Source: Streptomyces sp. NBC_01571 (GTDB lineage Bacteria; Actinomycetota; Actinomycetes; Streptomycetales; Streptomycetaceae). Taken from it: a stretch of 64,000 nt of DNA. The stretch spans positions 1,178,001 to 1,242,000 of the forward strand of contig NZ_JAPEPZ010000001.1 of assembly GCF_026339875.1 (NCBI RefSeq), in the 5' to 3' direction. Under the pieces are notes generated by a model that did no database searches, was not told the origin of the DNA, and worked only from the letters and a program-made list of their open reading frames with translations. This document shows, piece by piece, positions 51,247 to 60,182 of this stretch. How positions within the stretch are numbered: position 1 is the stretch's first letter; every line of letters starts with the position of its first letter. Both the position numbers and the translations under genes were made by a program.

Positions 51247-52767
51247 ATGGCCGTGTTCATCATGGTGGCGGGCGTGTTCACCGGCGCCGGTGTCTGGCAG
51301 GAGACAGCCGCGCGGCTGTCGGCGGCGGGCGGCGAGGTGCACGCGGTCCCGCTCACCGGAGTCGACGCGGGCCGGCCCGCCGCGTCGGCCCGCGTCGGTC
51401 TGGAGACGCACATCGCGGACGTGATCGCGGTGATCGACGCGGTGGGCGTGGTGTCCGGACGGGAGATCGTGCTCGTCGGCCACGACTACGGCATCCATCC
51501 GGTGCTCGGTGCCGCCGACCGGCGGCCTCAGCATGTCGCCCGCGTCGTGTACCTGGACTGCGGAATGCCGCAGGACGGAGTCCCGGCCCTGGCCGCCGTA
51601 CCGGACCAGATCCTCCGTGCGGAGCTGACCGACCGGGCTCAACGCGGCGAGGTCGAGGGCGAGTTGGCCCCGCCGTCGAGAGACGAGTGGCAACGCTGGG
51701 GCAGTACGGCCGGCCTCTCGGCCGCGGCACTGGAGCGGCTCACGGCCCTTGCCGCGCCGCAGCCGCTGGGCACCTTGCTCCAGCCGCTGCGACTGACGGG
51801 GGCGCTGGCCGCGGTTTCCACCACCGGGGTGCTGTGCACCCGTAACGGTGTCGGCGTCGACGTGTTGCAACAGCGCGTCGATCTCGGCGACCCGGCGATG
51901 GCGGCCCTCACCGACCCCCAGGTCACCTTCTTCGAACTGCCCACCGGCCACTGGCCGATGTTGTCCTGCCCCGCCGCACTGGCGGACGTCCTGCTGCGGG
52001 CCGCGGCCGGGGAGGGGCGCCACCTGCGACCGTTCGACGCCTCTGCAACTCCCGCCCACCTGCGGCCGTTCCCGCTGGAGATGCCCGAACTGCCCCGTGA
52101 CCGCAGGGAACATGTCGACCTGTACGTCCCGGACGCCGAGGGCCCGCGACCGGCCGTCGTCTTCGTGCACGGCGGCCCTGTGCCGTCCGGGGCCACGCCG
52201 ACCCCGCGCGACTGGCCGACCCTGGTGGGATACGCCCGCCTCGCGGCCGCCGAGGGCGTGATCGGCGTGACCCTCGACCACCGGCTGCACGATGTCGGCG
52301 ACTTCGAACGCGCCGCCGCGGACGTCACCGCCGCCCTGGAACTGGTGCGGGCCGATCCCCGGGTGGACGCCGACCGGATCGCCCTGTGGTTCTTCTCCGG
52401 CGGCGGACCGCTCACCGCGGACTGGCTGAGGCACCCCCCTGCCTGGCTGCGCTGCCTGGCCGCCTCCTACCCGATCCTGGCGCCACCGCCCAACTGGGGG
52501 CTGACCGGCAGCCGGTTCCACCCGGTCCGGGCGGTCACGCAAGCGGGCGCCCTCCCCATCGTCCTGCTGCGCGCGGGGCGTGAGACACCCGAGATCGCCG
52601 CCACCGTGGAGGCGTTCGTGACCGCAGCCAAGAACTGCGGGGCACACCTGGAACTGGTCGACGTACCGGACGGCCACCACGGCTTCGAGACCCTCGACCC
52701 CACCGAGGAGACGCGCCTCGCCCTGCGCCACGCGATGCGCTCGGTGGTGGCCCGCCTGACCTCCTGA
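51247..52767 (+). CDS. Fusion of two alpha/beta-hydrolase domains
   Basis: 506 residues. Domain 1 (1-258) has the elbow VLVGHDYG with Asp80 where serine hydrolases have Ser, as in haloalkane dehalogenases and epoxide hydrolases, and LPTGHW with His235. Domain 2 (about 285-500) has VVFVHGGPVPSG (His308), ALWFFSGGGPLT with Ser384, and VPDGHHGFETLD with His477/478, a dienelactone-hydrolase/esterase-like set. Both domains look complete, so this is a genuine two-enzyme fusion. AAGGAG precedes ATG 51247. Under the MerR promoter it may detoxify a compound in two steps, for example epoxide opening or ester cleavage; substrate unknown. No signal peptide. Confidence 0.85.
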   Translation: MAVFIMVAGVFTGAGVWQETAARLSAAGGEVHAVPLTGVDAGRPAASARVGLETHIADVIAVIDAVGVVSGREIVLVGHDYGIHPVLGAADRRPQHVARVVYLDCGMPQDGVPALAAVPDQILRAELTDRAQRGEVEGELAPPSRDEWQRWGSTAGLSAAALERLTALAAPQPLGTLLQPLRLTGALAAVSTTGVLCTRNGVGVDVLQQRVDLGDPAMAALTDPQVTFFELPTGHWPMLSCPAALADVLLRAAAGEGRHLRPFDASATPAHLRPFPLEMPELPRDRREHVDLYVPDAEGPRPAVVFVHGGPVPSGATPTPRDWPTLVGYARLAAAEGVIGVTLDHRLHDVGDFERAAADVTAALELVRADPRVDADRIALWFFSGGGPLTADWLRHPPAWLRCLAASYPILAPPPNWGLTGSRFHPVRAVTQAGALPIVLLRAGRETPEIAATVEAFVTAAKNCGAHLELVDVPDGHHGFETLDPTEETRLALRHAMRSVVARLTS

Positions 52768-53012
52768 CGCCGTACGGTGCGCATCCGCTGAATCGTCCCC
52801 GACCCGTGCGGCGGACTCCGCCGGTCGCTGCGACCGGCCGGCCCCGACCAGCCGCCGCACTTACCCCTCCCGACGTCCAGACCTCACCCCAACTGTGCGC
52901 GGTGTGAGGGAGCTTGGTGACGACGGACAGGCATGACCTGTCGATGGCGGGTAACCCGAAAGAGGCTGAAAGGGCCACAGGTAACGTACGGCGACATTTC
53001 GGGAGAAAAGTT

Positions 53013-53285
53013 ATGACGAGCTACAGCGGAAGCGGTGCGCAGCGGACGAGCCGGACCAGCGGTCTGGCGGTCGCGGGACTGGTCTGCGGCATCGTCGGCC
53101 TGTTCATCCTGCCGATCGTCCTGGGACCGCTGGCGATCGTTTTCGGTGCCGTCGCACTGCGTCAGACCGCGAGCGCGATGCCCAAGTGGGACATCGGCCT
53201 GGGTGTGGCCGACCTCGTGCTCATGGTCGTGATGTTCGTCGTCGCCGCGAACAACGGCGGCAGTGTCTTCTGGCACGTCGGCTGA
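53013..53285 (+). CDS. DUF4190-type small membrane protein
   Basis: 90 residues from ATG 53013 (GGGAGA upstream). A short Ser/Thr-rich N-terminus (TSYSGSGAQRTSRTSG) precedes LAVAGLVCGIVGLFILPIVL, then GPLAIVFGAVALRQT and a second membrane helix VADLVLMVVMFVVAA. The pattern SxxAVxxLVxGIxG...GxxAIxFGxxAL is DUF4190. Two transmembrane helices with the loop inside; function unknown. Monocistronic. Confidence 0.85.
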   Translation: MTSYSGSGAQRTSRTSGLAVAGLVCGIVGLFILPIVLGPLAIVFGAVALRQTASAMPKWDIGLGVADLVLMVVMFVVAANNGGSVFWHVG

Positions 53286-53512
53286 CCCAGCCCGCACATC
53301 AGGCATCCACTGCCTCACGGCTCCAGGTCACCGCGCCCACGCCGCCCCGCTCGGGGGCCGCGTGGGCGCGGTGCCGAGGTCCGGCCGAATGCAGGGGTCG
53401 TCCGTGTGGAGGACGACCGGTCGGCACGATCGGAGGGCCTGCCCGCACGAGCCCGGGGTACCCGGTTCCTGCACGCATCCAAGCGGACGACGGCAAGGGA
53501 AGTGAAGACACA

Positions 53513-53959
53513 GTGGCAGTCAAAGCCATGGGCTGGGCGCACTCGTTCGCGGTGTCGGGAGGCGTGCGGGCCGGACGGCAGTGGACACGCAACCATCTCA
53601 GGTCCCTGCCATGGGCCGCCGAAGAACCCGACACGGCTGACGCGGTCGTCCTCTGCGTGTCCGAACTGCTCACCAACGCCCACGTTCACGCCCACAGCGA
53701 CGCCCATCTCGTCCTCACCTGGGACGGTGACTGCCTGCACGTGAGCGTCCACGACGAGGACCCCACCCTGCCCCGGCAGCGCGACCCGGGGACCGGCGCG
53801 ACGTCCGGACGGGGAATGGGCATCGTACGGACCCTCGCTGACGACTGGAGCATGAAGTGCCAGCGGCACGGCAAGACCGTGACCGCATGCTTCCGCCCTG
53901 CCGCCGCCCACCGGGAGACGGAGGGCCCGGCGAGCGCGCCGGCCCGCCCGGCCGAATAG
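53513..53959 (+). CDS. Anti-sigma-type ATPase (RsbW/HATPase_c_2)
   Basis: 148 residues from GTG 53513; AAGGGAAG lies upstream and ATG 53528 is an alternative start. N-box VVLCVSELLTNAHVHAH, then LTWDGDCLHVSVHDEDPTLP and G-box SGRGMGIVRTLADDW, the usual layout of the small stand-alone histidine-kinase-like ATPases of Streptomyces. They bind anti-anti-sigma or sigma factors and phosphorylate STAS proteins. The window holds no STAS or group 3 sigma gene, so its partner is elsewhere. It is a small relative of the C-terminal domain of the protein at 5826-7997. Confidence 0.88.
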   Translation: MAVKAMGWAHSFAVSGGVRAGRQWTRNHLRSLPWAAEEPDTADAVVLCVSELLTNAHVHAHSDAHLVLTWDGDCLHVSVHDEDPTLPRQRDPGTGATSGRGMGIVRTLADDWSMKCQRHGKTVTACFRPAAAHRETEGPASAPARPAE

Positions 53960-54158
53960 GGAAGCTGGGCGAATGCCGGTTCCGCCCGGTGCGAGAGCCG
54001 GGCGGTGCGACGGTGGGTGCGGGCTTCACAGGCTGCGGTCATCCGCGATACCTGTCGACAACGAGCACGTCACTCACGGCCACTGCGTCCGAGCCTTGCC
54101 TGCGCCGGTGACCGGCCTTGGGAGACAGCCCGGGCCGCGTGGCCGACTCCCCCGGCTC

Positions 54159-54186
54159 GCGGGGGCCCCTCGGAGGGAGCCCCCGC
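54159..54186 (-). terminator. Possible terminator after the ThuA gene
   Basis: GCGGGGGC and GCCCCCGC form an 8-bp perfect stem with a 12-nt loop, 12 bp beyond the stop at 54198. Confidence 0.5.
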
Positions 54187-54197
54187 TCTGCCTCGGG

Positions 54198-55967
54198 TCA
54201 GGGCAGGGTCCATCTCTGGTTGGCGGCGGCGTGGCAGGTCCACAGGTGGACCGCGGTACCGTCGTTCCACGTACCGCCGGACGCGTCAAGGCACTTGCCG
54301 GACTGCGGGTTGCGGACCGTGCCGTCGGACTGGGCGGCCCAGCTCTGCGCGCCCGAACCGTTGCAGGTCCACAGCTGGATCTTCGTCCCGTCGGCGGCGG
54401 CTCCCCCGGAGACATCGAGACACTTGCCCAACGCCCGCAAGGTGCCGTCGCCGGAGACCGTCCACTTCTGGGCCGCCGATCCGTTGCACGTCCAGATCTG
54501 CACCTTGGTGCCATCGGCGGTCTGGGCGTTGTCGATGTCCAGGCACTTGCCGTTCACCCCCTTCACCTCACCCGAACGGGTTCCCGGATCCTGCCCGCCG
54601 CCCCGCTTGACGCGGATGTTGCGGAACGAGACGTCGTCCCCGTCCCCGTGGTTCTGGAGACCGATGTATCCCTGTCGAAGGCTCCGTACGGGATCGGTGT
54701 TGGTGAAGTCGTTGATCTTCCGCCCGTTGAGGAAGATCTCCAACCGTTCCCCGGTGACCCGGAGTTCGTAGGTGTTCCACTCACCCGGTGGGTTCAGCGC
54801 GGAATCCCGCGCGGCCAGGTCGGCGGACTGGAAGCCGTACACGGCGCCCGTGGTGCGGTCGGCGGTGTCGGTGGAGTCGATCTGGATCTCGTAGCCGTTG
54901 TTCACCGCCGACCACGGGTCGTCGGAGGACGGGAAGCCGATGAAGACACCGGAGTTGTCGTCCCCGGCCATCCGCCAGTCGAGCTTGAGGGAGTAGTCAC
55001 CGGTGAACTCCTCGGCGCTGTACCAGAACAGCCCCATCCCGCCCACGGAGCTGAGTGTGCCGTCCGCGAGGCTGAACCGCCCCGGACCGGCCTGCTTCCA
55101 GCCGCTGGTGGACGAGCCGTCGAACAGCGGCGTGTAACCGGTCTCCGGGCGGCAGTCCGCGTCGGTCATGCCGGCCGCCCAGCGGATACCGCCGAGGAGG
55201 TGCCGCCGGAAGGCCGGATCGGCGTACGACTCGTCGGTGTGGCCGCCGCCGGTGTAGAAGGCCCGCCCGCCTTGGTAGTCCTTGCACCAGGCGATCGGGT
55301 GGTCGCCGGACATGTTCCCGCCCGAGTAACTGGACTCGTCGAGCGAGGCCAGGACGTGAGCGGTGGTGCGCGGGTTGGTGCGGTAGTTGTACCACTCGTC
55401 CGTGCGCTGCCAGGAGGAACCCAGGTGCGCGGTGGCGTCGTGCGCCCGGTCCTCCACCTTCACGGTCGCGGACTGGATGGCCGGGTGCGAGTGGAACAGC
55501 GCCCCGGCCAGACCCTCGTAGAAGGGCCAGTCGTACTCGGTGTCGGCGGCGGCGTGGATGCCGACGTACCCGCCGCCACCCCTGACGTACTGCTCGAAGG
55601 CCGTCTGCTGGGCGGCGTTCAGCACGTCGCCCGTCGTCGACAGGAAGACGACGCTCTTGTACTGGGCGAGGTTGCCCGTGGTGAAGGCCTGCGCGTCCTC
55701 GGTCGCGTCCAGGGTGAAGTTGTTCGCGGTGCCCAGGGCGCGCAGGGCGGCGATGCCGTCGTCGATCGAGTCGTGGCGGAAACCCGCCGTCTTGGAGAAG
55801 ACGAGAATCCTGTACGCCGGGTCGGCCGCCGCGAGCGGCCGTGCTTCAGCGGTCACGGAACCGGTGGCTGACTGGCTCACCGCGCCGGGCAGCGCCGTGG
55901 CCTGCGACGACAGGCACAGCGTGGCGCCGACGAACAGACCGAGGGCCGCCTTCAGGTAAGTACGCAT
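54198..55967 (-). CDS. Secreted ThuA + 3-keto-disaccharide hydrolase (DUF1080) + ricin lectin protein
   Basis: 589 residues from ATG 55967; GGAGGAG precedes it. Signal 1-about 38. ThuA domain (about 50-270): RILVFSKTAGFRHDSI, GGYVGIHAAADTEYDWPFYE, AFYTGGGHTDESY. DUF1080 domain (about 280-455): GYTPLFDGSSTSGWK, FTGDYSLKLDWRM, DDNSGVFIGFP, GEWNTYELRVTGERL, GYIGLQNHGDGDDVSFRNIR; PF06439 is named 3-keto-disaccharide hydrolase. Ricin B/CBM13 (462-589) has three Q-x-W units (QKW, QSW, QRW). ThuA folds occur in trehalose and keto-sugar metabolism. It is the second gene of a two-gene operon with a PQQ-type sugar dehydrogenase 17 bp upstream, which could supply a keto-sugar substrate. Function is inferred from domain names and order. 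Confidence 0.88.
   Translation of the reverse strand: MRTYLKAALGLFVGATLCLSSQATALPGAVSQSATGSVTAEARPLAAADPAYRILVFSKTAGFRHDSIDDGIAALRALGTANNFTLDATEDAQAFTTGNLAQYKSVVFLSTTGDVLNAAQQTAFEQYVRGGGGYVGIHAAADTEYDWPFYEGLAGALFHSHPAIQSATVKVEDRAHDATAHLGSSWQRTDEWYNYRTNPRTTAHVLASLDESSYSGGNMSGDHPIAWCKDYQGGRAFYTGGGHTDESYADPAFRRHLLGGIRWAAGMTDADCRPETGYTPLFDGSSTSGWKQAGPGRFSLADGTLSSVGGMGLFWYSAEEFTGDYSLKLDWRMAGDDNSGVFIGFPSSDDPWSAVNNGYEIQIDSTDTADRTTGAVYGFQSADLAARDSALNPPGEWNTYELRVTGERLEIFLNGRKINDFTNTDPVRSLRQGYIGLQNHGDGDDVSFRNIRVKRGGGQDPGTRSGEVKGVNGKCLDIDNAQTADGTKVQIWTCNGSAAQKWTVSGDGTLRALGKCLDVSGGAAADGTKIQLWTCNGSGAQSWAAQSDGTVRNPQSGKCLDASGGTWNDGTAVHLWTCHAAANQRWTLP
54202..54580. repeat. 379-bp near-identical repeat, copy A (ricin lectin module)
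   Basis: By eye, 375 of 379 bases equal copy B (55989-56367), without gaps. It covers the entire ricin B lectin module and the last bases of the linker; homology stops sharply on both sides. Confidence 0.9.
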
Positions 55968-55984
55968 GGTCGGTCTCCTCCCTC

Positions 55985-58834
55985 CTATGGCAGGGTCCAT
56001 CTCTGGTTGGCCTCGGCGTGGCAGGTCCACAGGTGGACCGCGGTACCGTCGTTCCACGTACCGCCGGACGCGTCAAGGCACTTGCCGGACTGCGGGTTGC
56101 GGACCGTGCCGTCGGACTGGGCGGCCCAGCTCTGCGCGCCCGAACCGTTGCAGGTCCACAGCTGGATCTTCGTCCCGTCGGCGGCGGCTCCCCTGGAGAC
56201 GTCGAGACACTTGCCCAACGCCCGCAAGGTGCCGTCGCCGGAGACCGTCCACTTCTGGGCCGCCGATCCGTTGCACGTCCAGATCTGCACCTTGGTGCCA
56301 TCGGCGGTCTGGGCGTTGTCGATGTCCAGGCACTTGCCGTTCACCCCCTTCACCTCACCCGAACGGGCACTGCCGCCCGAGGTGGTGAAGGAGAACTCGT
56401 CCAGGTCGAAGAGCGCGCCGCTGCCGCCCTTGAAGGCGAGGTACAGGGATGTGGAGCCGGTGGGCTGGTTGCTCAGGCCGGCTGTCACGTCCTGGAAGGT
56501 CTCCCACCCGCCGGTCACCGGCACGGTCGCCGTGCCGAGCAGGGTGCCGGTCGCGGAGCCGGTGCGGACCTCGATGGTGCCGCCCGCGCCGGCGGAGGAG
56601 ACCCGGGCGGTGAACCGGGTCGCGTTGCCGAGGGCATACGGCTGGAACGAAATCCAGTCGCCGTTCTCGATGTCGCCGACCGTCTTCCCGCCGTGTGCGG
56701 GACCGTGGGAGATGACATCGACGCCGGCGGAGGCTTTGTAGTGCTCGCCCTGCCGGTGGCTGGGCTGAAGGACGTGCTGGTCGTGCGAGGTCAGCGCGGG
56801 CTGGCCGCCGGCACCCCTGTCGGTGTACTCGGCGTCGATCACACCGAAGATGTTGGCGTTGGGGTCGTGCTCGCCGTCCGCCAAGGTCTGCAGGGTGCCG
56901 CTGCATCCGGTGGTCGAGGTCTGCGGGTGGCCGTGGCTGTCGTGTCCGACGATGAAGGTGACCTTCACCTTCGTGCAATCGCTGGTGCCGTCCTCGGGGT
57001 CGGTCACCGTCACCTTGAACGGGATGGCGTCGCCGAAGTCGTGGATGCTTCCGTCCAGGGGCAGGTCCAGCTTCACCGTGGGCGCGGTGTTCCCCACCGT
57101 GATCTGCACGGAGGCCGTGGCGGACTTGCCGGTGGTGTCCGTGACCTTCAGCGTGGCCGTGTACTGGCCGTTGGTCGTGTAGGTGTGGGAGGGGTTGGCG
57201 GCGGTGGAGGTGGCACCGTCGCCGAAGTTCCAGGCATGGCTGAGGGCGTCACCGTCCGGGTCGGTGCTGCCGGCGGAGGAGAACGCGACGGCCAGGGGCG
57301 TTCTGCCCGAGGTGACGTCGGCCTTCGCCTGCGCGGTCGGGGCTAGCCCGTCGGTGACGTGCTCGATCCGGTACAGGGCGGAGTTCTCGTCGCCGCTGAA
57401 GTAGCCGGTTCCGTAGTCGAGGACGTACAGGGCGCCGTCGGGGCCGAAGGCCATGTCCATCACCTGGGTGCCGGCCCAGGGGAACGGATTGATGGACTGC
57501 ACGGCGCCGTCGGTACCGGCCTCGATGCGCTTGATCCAGCGGCGGCCGAACTCCCCGGCGAAGAAGTCACCGTCGAACTCCTGTGGGAACTTCACCTCGG
57601 AGGTGGAGGCGGCGTCGTACCGGTAGACCGGGCCGCCCATCGGCGACTCCGAGCCGTTGCCGAACTCCGGGACGGACGCGCCGTCGTAGGGGATCCAGGC
57701 GGGCTGGACGGGAGGCAGGTCGGTCAGTCCGGTATTGCGCGGCGAATTGTTCTTGGGCGCCGCGCAGTTGAAGGCGGACCCGGAGGTACCGGTGGCGAAG
57801 TCGTAGTCGATGTAGGCGTCGTTGTCACCGGTGCAGTACGGCCAGCCGAAGTTGCCGGCCTTGGTGATCCGGTTGAACTCCACCTGCCCGCCGGGTCCGC
57901 GCGTGGGGCTGGCGGTGCCGGCGTCGGGGCCGTAGTCGCCGAGGTAGACGGTGCCCGTGGGCTTGTCGACGCTCATACGGAAGGGATTGCGGAAGCCCAT
58001 CGCGTAGATCTCGGGGCGGGTCTTCGCGGTACCGGGCGCGAAGAGGTTGCCGCTCGGGATCGCGTACGATCCGTCGGCGTTCACCTTGATCCGCAGAACC
58101 TTGCCCCGCAGGTCGTTGGTGTTGCCCGCCGAACGCTGGGCGTCGAAGGCGGGATTGCGGGTGGCACGCTCGTCGATCGGGGTGTAGCTGTCCGAGGCGA
58201 ACGGGTTGGTGTCGTCGCCCGTGGACAGGTACAGGTTCCCGGCCGCGTCGAAGTCGATGTCGCCCCCCACGTGGCAGCAGATGCCGCGGGAGGCCGGCAC
58301 GTCGAGGATCTTCTTCTCGCCGGCGAGGTCCAGGGTGCCGTCGGTCCTCAGGACGAACCGCGACAGCCGATTGACCCCGTCGAACGGGGTGAAGTCGGCG
58401 GCCGTGCCGTCCGCGGGGGCGTCACCGGCCGGGGTGCTGAGCTTGGGCGCGTAGTAGAGGTAGATGTACCGGTTGGTCGCGAAGCCGGGGTCCACGGCGA
58501 CGCCCTGCAGCCCTTCCTCGTCATGGCTGTAGACGTCCAGCTTGCCCGCGACCGAGGTGGTCCCCACGGCGTTCGTCAGCCGGATCGTGCCGTCCCGGGC
58601 GGTGTGCAGGACCGAGCGGTCCGGCAGTACCGCGAGGGTCATCGGCTCCCCCGTCTCGGCCACGCCCTTCGCCAGCGTGACCTGCTGGTACTCGACGGGG
58701 GCCGCCTTCGGACCGTCGGCCGGATCCGCCTGCTGTGCGGCGGCCGGGGCGATCGGGAGCAGACAGCCGACGGCGCAGGCCATGGCGGTCAGTAAGTGAC
58801 GGACACGTCTGTGTCCGAGCGGTTTTTTGCGCAC
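55985..58834 (-). CDS. Secreted PQQ-type sugar dehydrogenase with PKD, CBM6 and ricin lectin
   Basis: 949 residues from GTG 58834 (GGGAGA six nt upstream). Signal 1-about 34. PQQ/GSDH beta-propeller domain (about 45-480): VLPDRSVLHTARDGTIRL, SHDEEGLQGVAVDPGF, RGICCHVGGDIDFDAAGNLY, LRGKVLRIKVNADGS, YAMGFRNPFRMSVD, DYGPDAG, EFGRRWIKRIE. These carry the His and Arg motifs and propeller blades of aldose sugar dehydrogenases (PF07995). PKD module about 500-585, a bridging segment with CxxxK...C, CBM6-like module about 700-810 and ricin/CBM13 module about 825-949. It should oxidise a sugar or glycan end with PQQ and Ca2+ outside the cell. It heads the operon with the ThuA/DUF1080 gene. Confidence 0.88.
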   Translation of the reverse strand: MRKKPLGHRRVRHLLTAMACAVGCLLPIAPAAAQQADPADGPKAAPVEYQQVTLAKGVAETGEPMTLAVLPDRSVLHTARDGTIRLTNAVGTTSVAGKLDVYSHDEEGLQGVAVDPGFATNRYIYLYYAPKLSTPAGDAPADGTAADFTPFDGVNRLSRFVLRTDGTLDLAGEKKILDVPASRGICCHVGGDIDFDAAGNLYLSTGDDTNPFASDSYTPIDERATRNPAFDAQRSAGNTNDLRGKVLRIKVNADGSYAIPSGNLFAPGTAKTRPEIYAMGFRNPFRMSVDKPTGTVYLGDYGPDAGTASPTRGPGGQVEFNRITKAGNFGWPYCTGDNDAYIDYDFATGTSGSAFNCAAPKNNSPRNTGLTDLPPVQPAWIPYDGASVPEFGNGSESPMGGPVYRYDAASTSEVKFPQEFDGDFFAGEFGRRWIKRIEAGTDGAVQSINPFPWAGTQVMDMAFGPDGALYVLDYGTGYFSGDENSALYRIEHVTDGLAPTAQAKADVTSGRTPLAVAFSSAGSTDPDGDALSHAWNFGDGATSTAANPSHTYTTNGQYTATLKVTDTTGKSATASVQITVGNTAPTVKLDLPLDGSIHDFGDAIPFKVTVTDPEDGTSDCTKVKVTFIVGHDSHGHPQTSTTGCSGTLQTLADGEHDPNANIFGVIDAEYTDRGAGGQPALTSHDQHVLQPSHRQGEHYKASAGVDVISHGPAHGGKTVGDIENGDWISFQPYALGNATRFTARVSSAGAGGTIEVRTGSATGTLLGTATVPVTGGWETFQDVTAGLSNQPTGSTSLYLAFKGGSGALFDLDEFSFTTSGGSARSGEVKGVNGKCLDIDNAQTADGTKVQIWTCNGSAAQKWTVSGDGTLRALGKCLDVSRGAAADGTKIQLWTCNGSGAQSWAAQSDGTVRNPQSGKCLDASGGTWNDGTAVHLWTCHAEANQRWTLP
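55989..56367. repeat. 379-bp near-identical repeat, copy B (ricin lectin module)
   Basis: Same-orientation partner of copy A, 1787 bp apart. The four differences lie at two adjacent bases near the 3' end of the genes and at two sites in the middle. Indicates recent duplication or gene conversion. Confidence 0.9.
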
Positions 58835-59543
58835 AGAGGTCTCCCAGAGTGGGGTGGGATGACGACAGCCCTCGCCGGACTGCCAAGCGGTGCACAGGCG
58901 CGCGCCGTCGCGCCGTCCATCCCGGCCACAGCAGCGCTATGACCGGTTCATTTCAAAGAAGTTAGCGACCTTTGTAAATCTCCGTAACCCACCGAGCACA
59001 ACTTCCCAAGACTTTTTCCCCATCGGAGACAAAGTCGAGTTCCTGCGGATGAGGGAGGCGTCCCGAAGGGCACGTCCGGCCAGGGGTGCGGACACCTCGT
59101 TCAGCCACCTACGGCCCGCAGGTGAGCGCGGCGGTTGCCCCGCTCCCCTGCGGGCCGCGGTCGAAGCTGCCGGCCCGGCACCGATCCGAGTTCGTTTACC
59201 ATTCAAACAAGCACACGGGTGTCGTCACCCCGGTCGGCACCAATGGCTCGCGTCGTCAGGCATCGCTGCGCGATCCGTCGGCTTCCTCACGGCGTGCCGA
59301 AGAGCGTGCACTCGGAGGTTCCACTCGAGGTCCCGCACTCCGTGTCCTGCTCGCCGGTGATACGGAGAACACGGGACGCTTCGCGCGGACGCTGATCGTC
59401 ATCGACGAGAACGTCCGCGCCCCCGCGAGGGACGGTCGGCCCCGCGAGGGCACGTGACAGTGGGATGCCGTAGTCCTGCTGCGCCTCACCTGGCTGTGAC
59501 CCACCTCACGGGAACTGGCCCGGTACAACCGACAGGTACCTGC
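58835..59543. other. Divergent promoter region of the PQQ operon and the ECF gene
   Basis: 709 bp. An AT-richer tract at 58940-59030 (TTCATTTCAAAGAAG) likely carries the leftward promoter; TTCATTTC there also occurs upstream of the rhamnosidase gene (25281-25288). GGAAC at 59511 followed by CGAC at 59530 could be an ECF-type promoter for the sigma gene, though the 14-bp gap is short. No gene seen. Confidence 0.4.
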
Positions 59544-60182
59544 GTGAAGCAATCCTTGCGAGCTCGTCTGCGAGCCGGCGATCCAGAAGCCTTCCGCCAG
59601 CTGTACCAGGAACTGGGCCAGGCGATCTACGCCCACGCCTACCGGGCCACGGGTGACTGGTCGGCGGCCGAGGACGCCGTGTCGTTGACGTTCCTGGAAG
59701 TGTGGCGGCTGCGGGAGCGGCTGGAGGAGGGCGACGACAGCGTCCGCCCCTGGGTCTACGGCATCGCCACCAACGTCCTGCGCAACCGCGGCCGCGCGGC
59801 GCGCAAACACCAGCAGACCCTGGCCCGCTTCCCCACACCGGAGACGGTCCCGGACTTCGCCGACGAAGTCGCCGATCGCATCGACGACGGTGAAAGACTC
59901 GCCGCCGCCAGAGCGGCGGTGGGCAGGCTGCGCCGCGGGGACCGCGACGTGTTCATGCTGTGCGTCTGGTCCGACCTCAGCTACGCCGCGGCCGCCGAGG
60001 CCCTGGGCATCCCGGTCGGCACCGTCCGCTCCCGCCTGTCCCGCGCACGGGGGCGTCTGCTCAAACTGACCGAGCAGGAACTGAAGCGCGGGAAAAAAAG
60101 AGTGGAACCCCCCGCACCCGTCCGACAGATACAGGGCGACCGCACACCCGCGGTCCGGTCGATACAGGAGAAAGCCCGATGA
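59544..60182 (+). CDS. ECF-type RNA polymerase sigma factor
   Basis: 212 residues from GTG 59544. Region 2 is at about 8-75: LRAGDPEAFRQLYQELGQAI, TGDWSAAEDAVSLTFLEVWR, VYGIATNVLRNRGRAARKHQ. Region 4 is at about 120-180: VGRLRRGDRDVFMLCVWSDL, SYAAAAEALGIPVGTVRSRL, SRARGRLLKL, the -35-binding helix-turn-helix. A basic tail of about 25 residues follows. The stop overlaps the next start as ATGA, so the two genes are translationally coupled. That protein is probably its membrane partner or anti-sigma factor. Confidence 0.93.
   Translation: MKQSLRARLRAGDPEAFRQLYQELGQAIYAHAYRATGDWSAAEDAVSLTFLEVWRLRERLEEGDDSVRPWVYGIATNVLRNRGRAARKHQQTLARFPTPETVPDFADEVADRIDDGERLAAARAAVGRLRRGDRDVFMLCVWSDLSYAAAAEALGIPVGTVRSRLSRARGRLLKLTEQELKRGKKRVEPPAPVRQIQGDRTPAVRSIQEKAR

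Noticed and set aside
53973..55871. Long plus-strand frames opposite the ThuA and dehydrogenase genes
   Set aside because: Shadows of real minus-strand genes. The minus strand has signal peptides, domains and ribosome-binding sites.
54202..56367. Repeats as insertion-sequence ends or a transposon
   Set aside because: They are direct coding repeats of a lectin module with no terminal inverted repeats or transposase, so module duplication explains them better.
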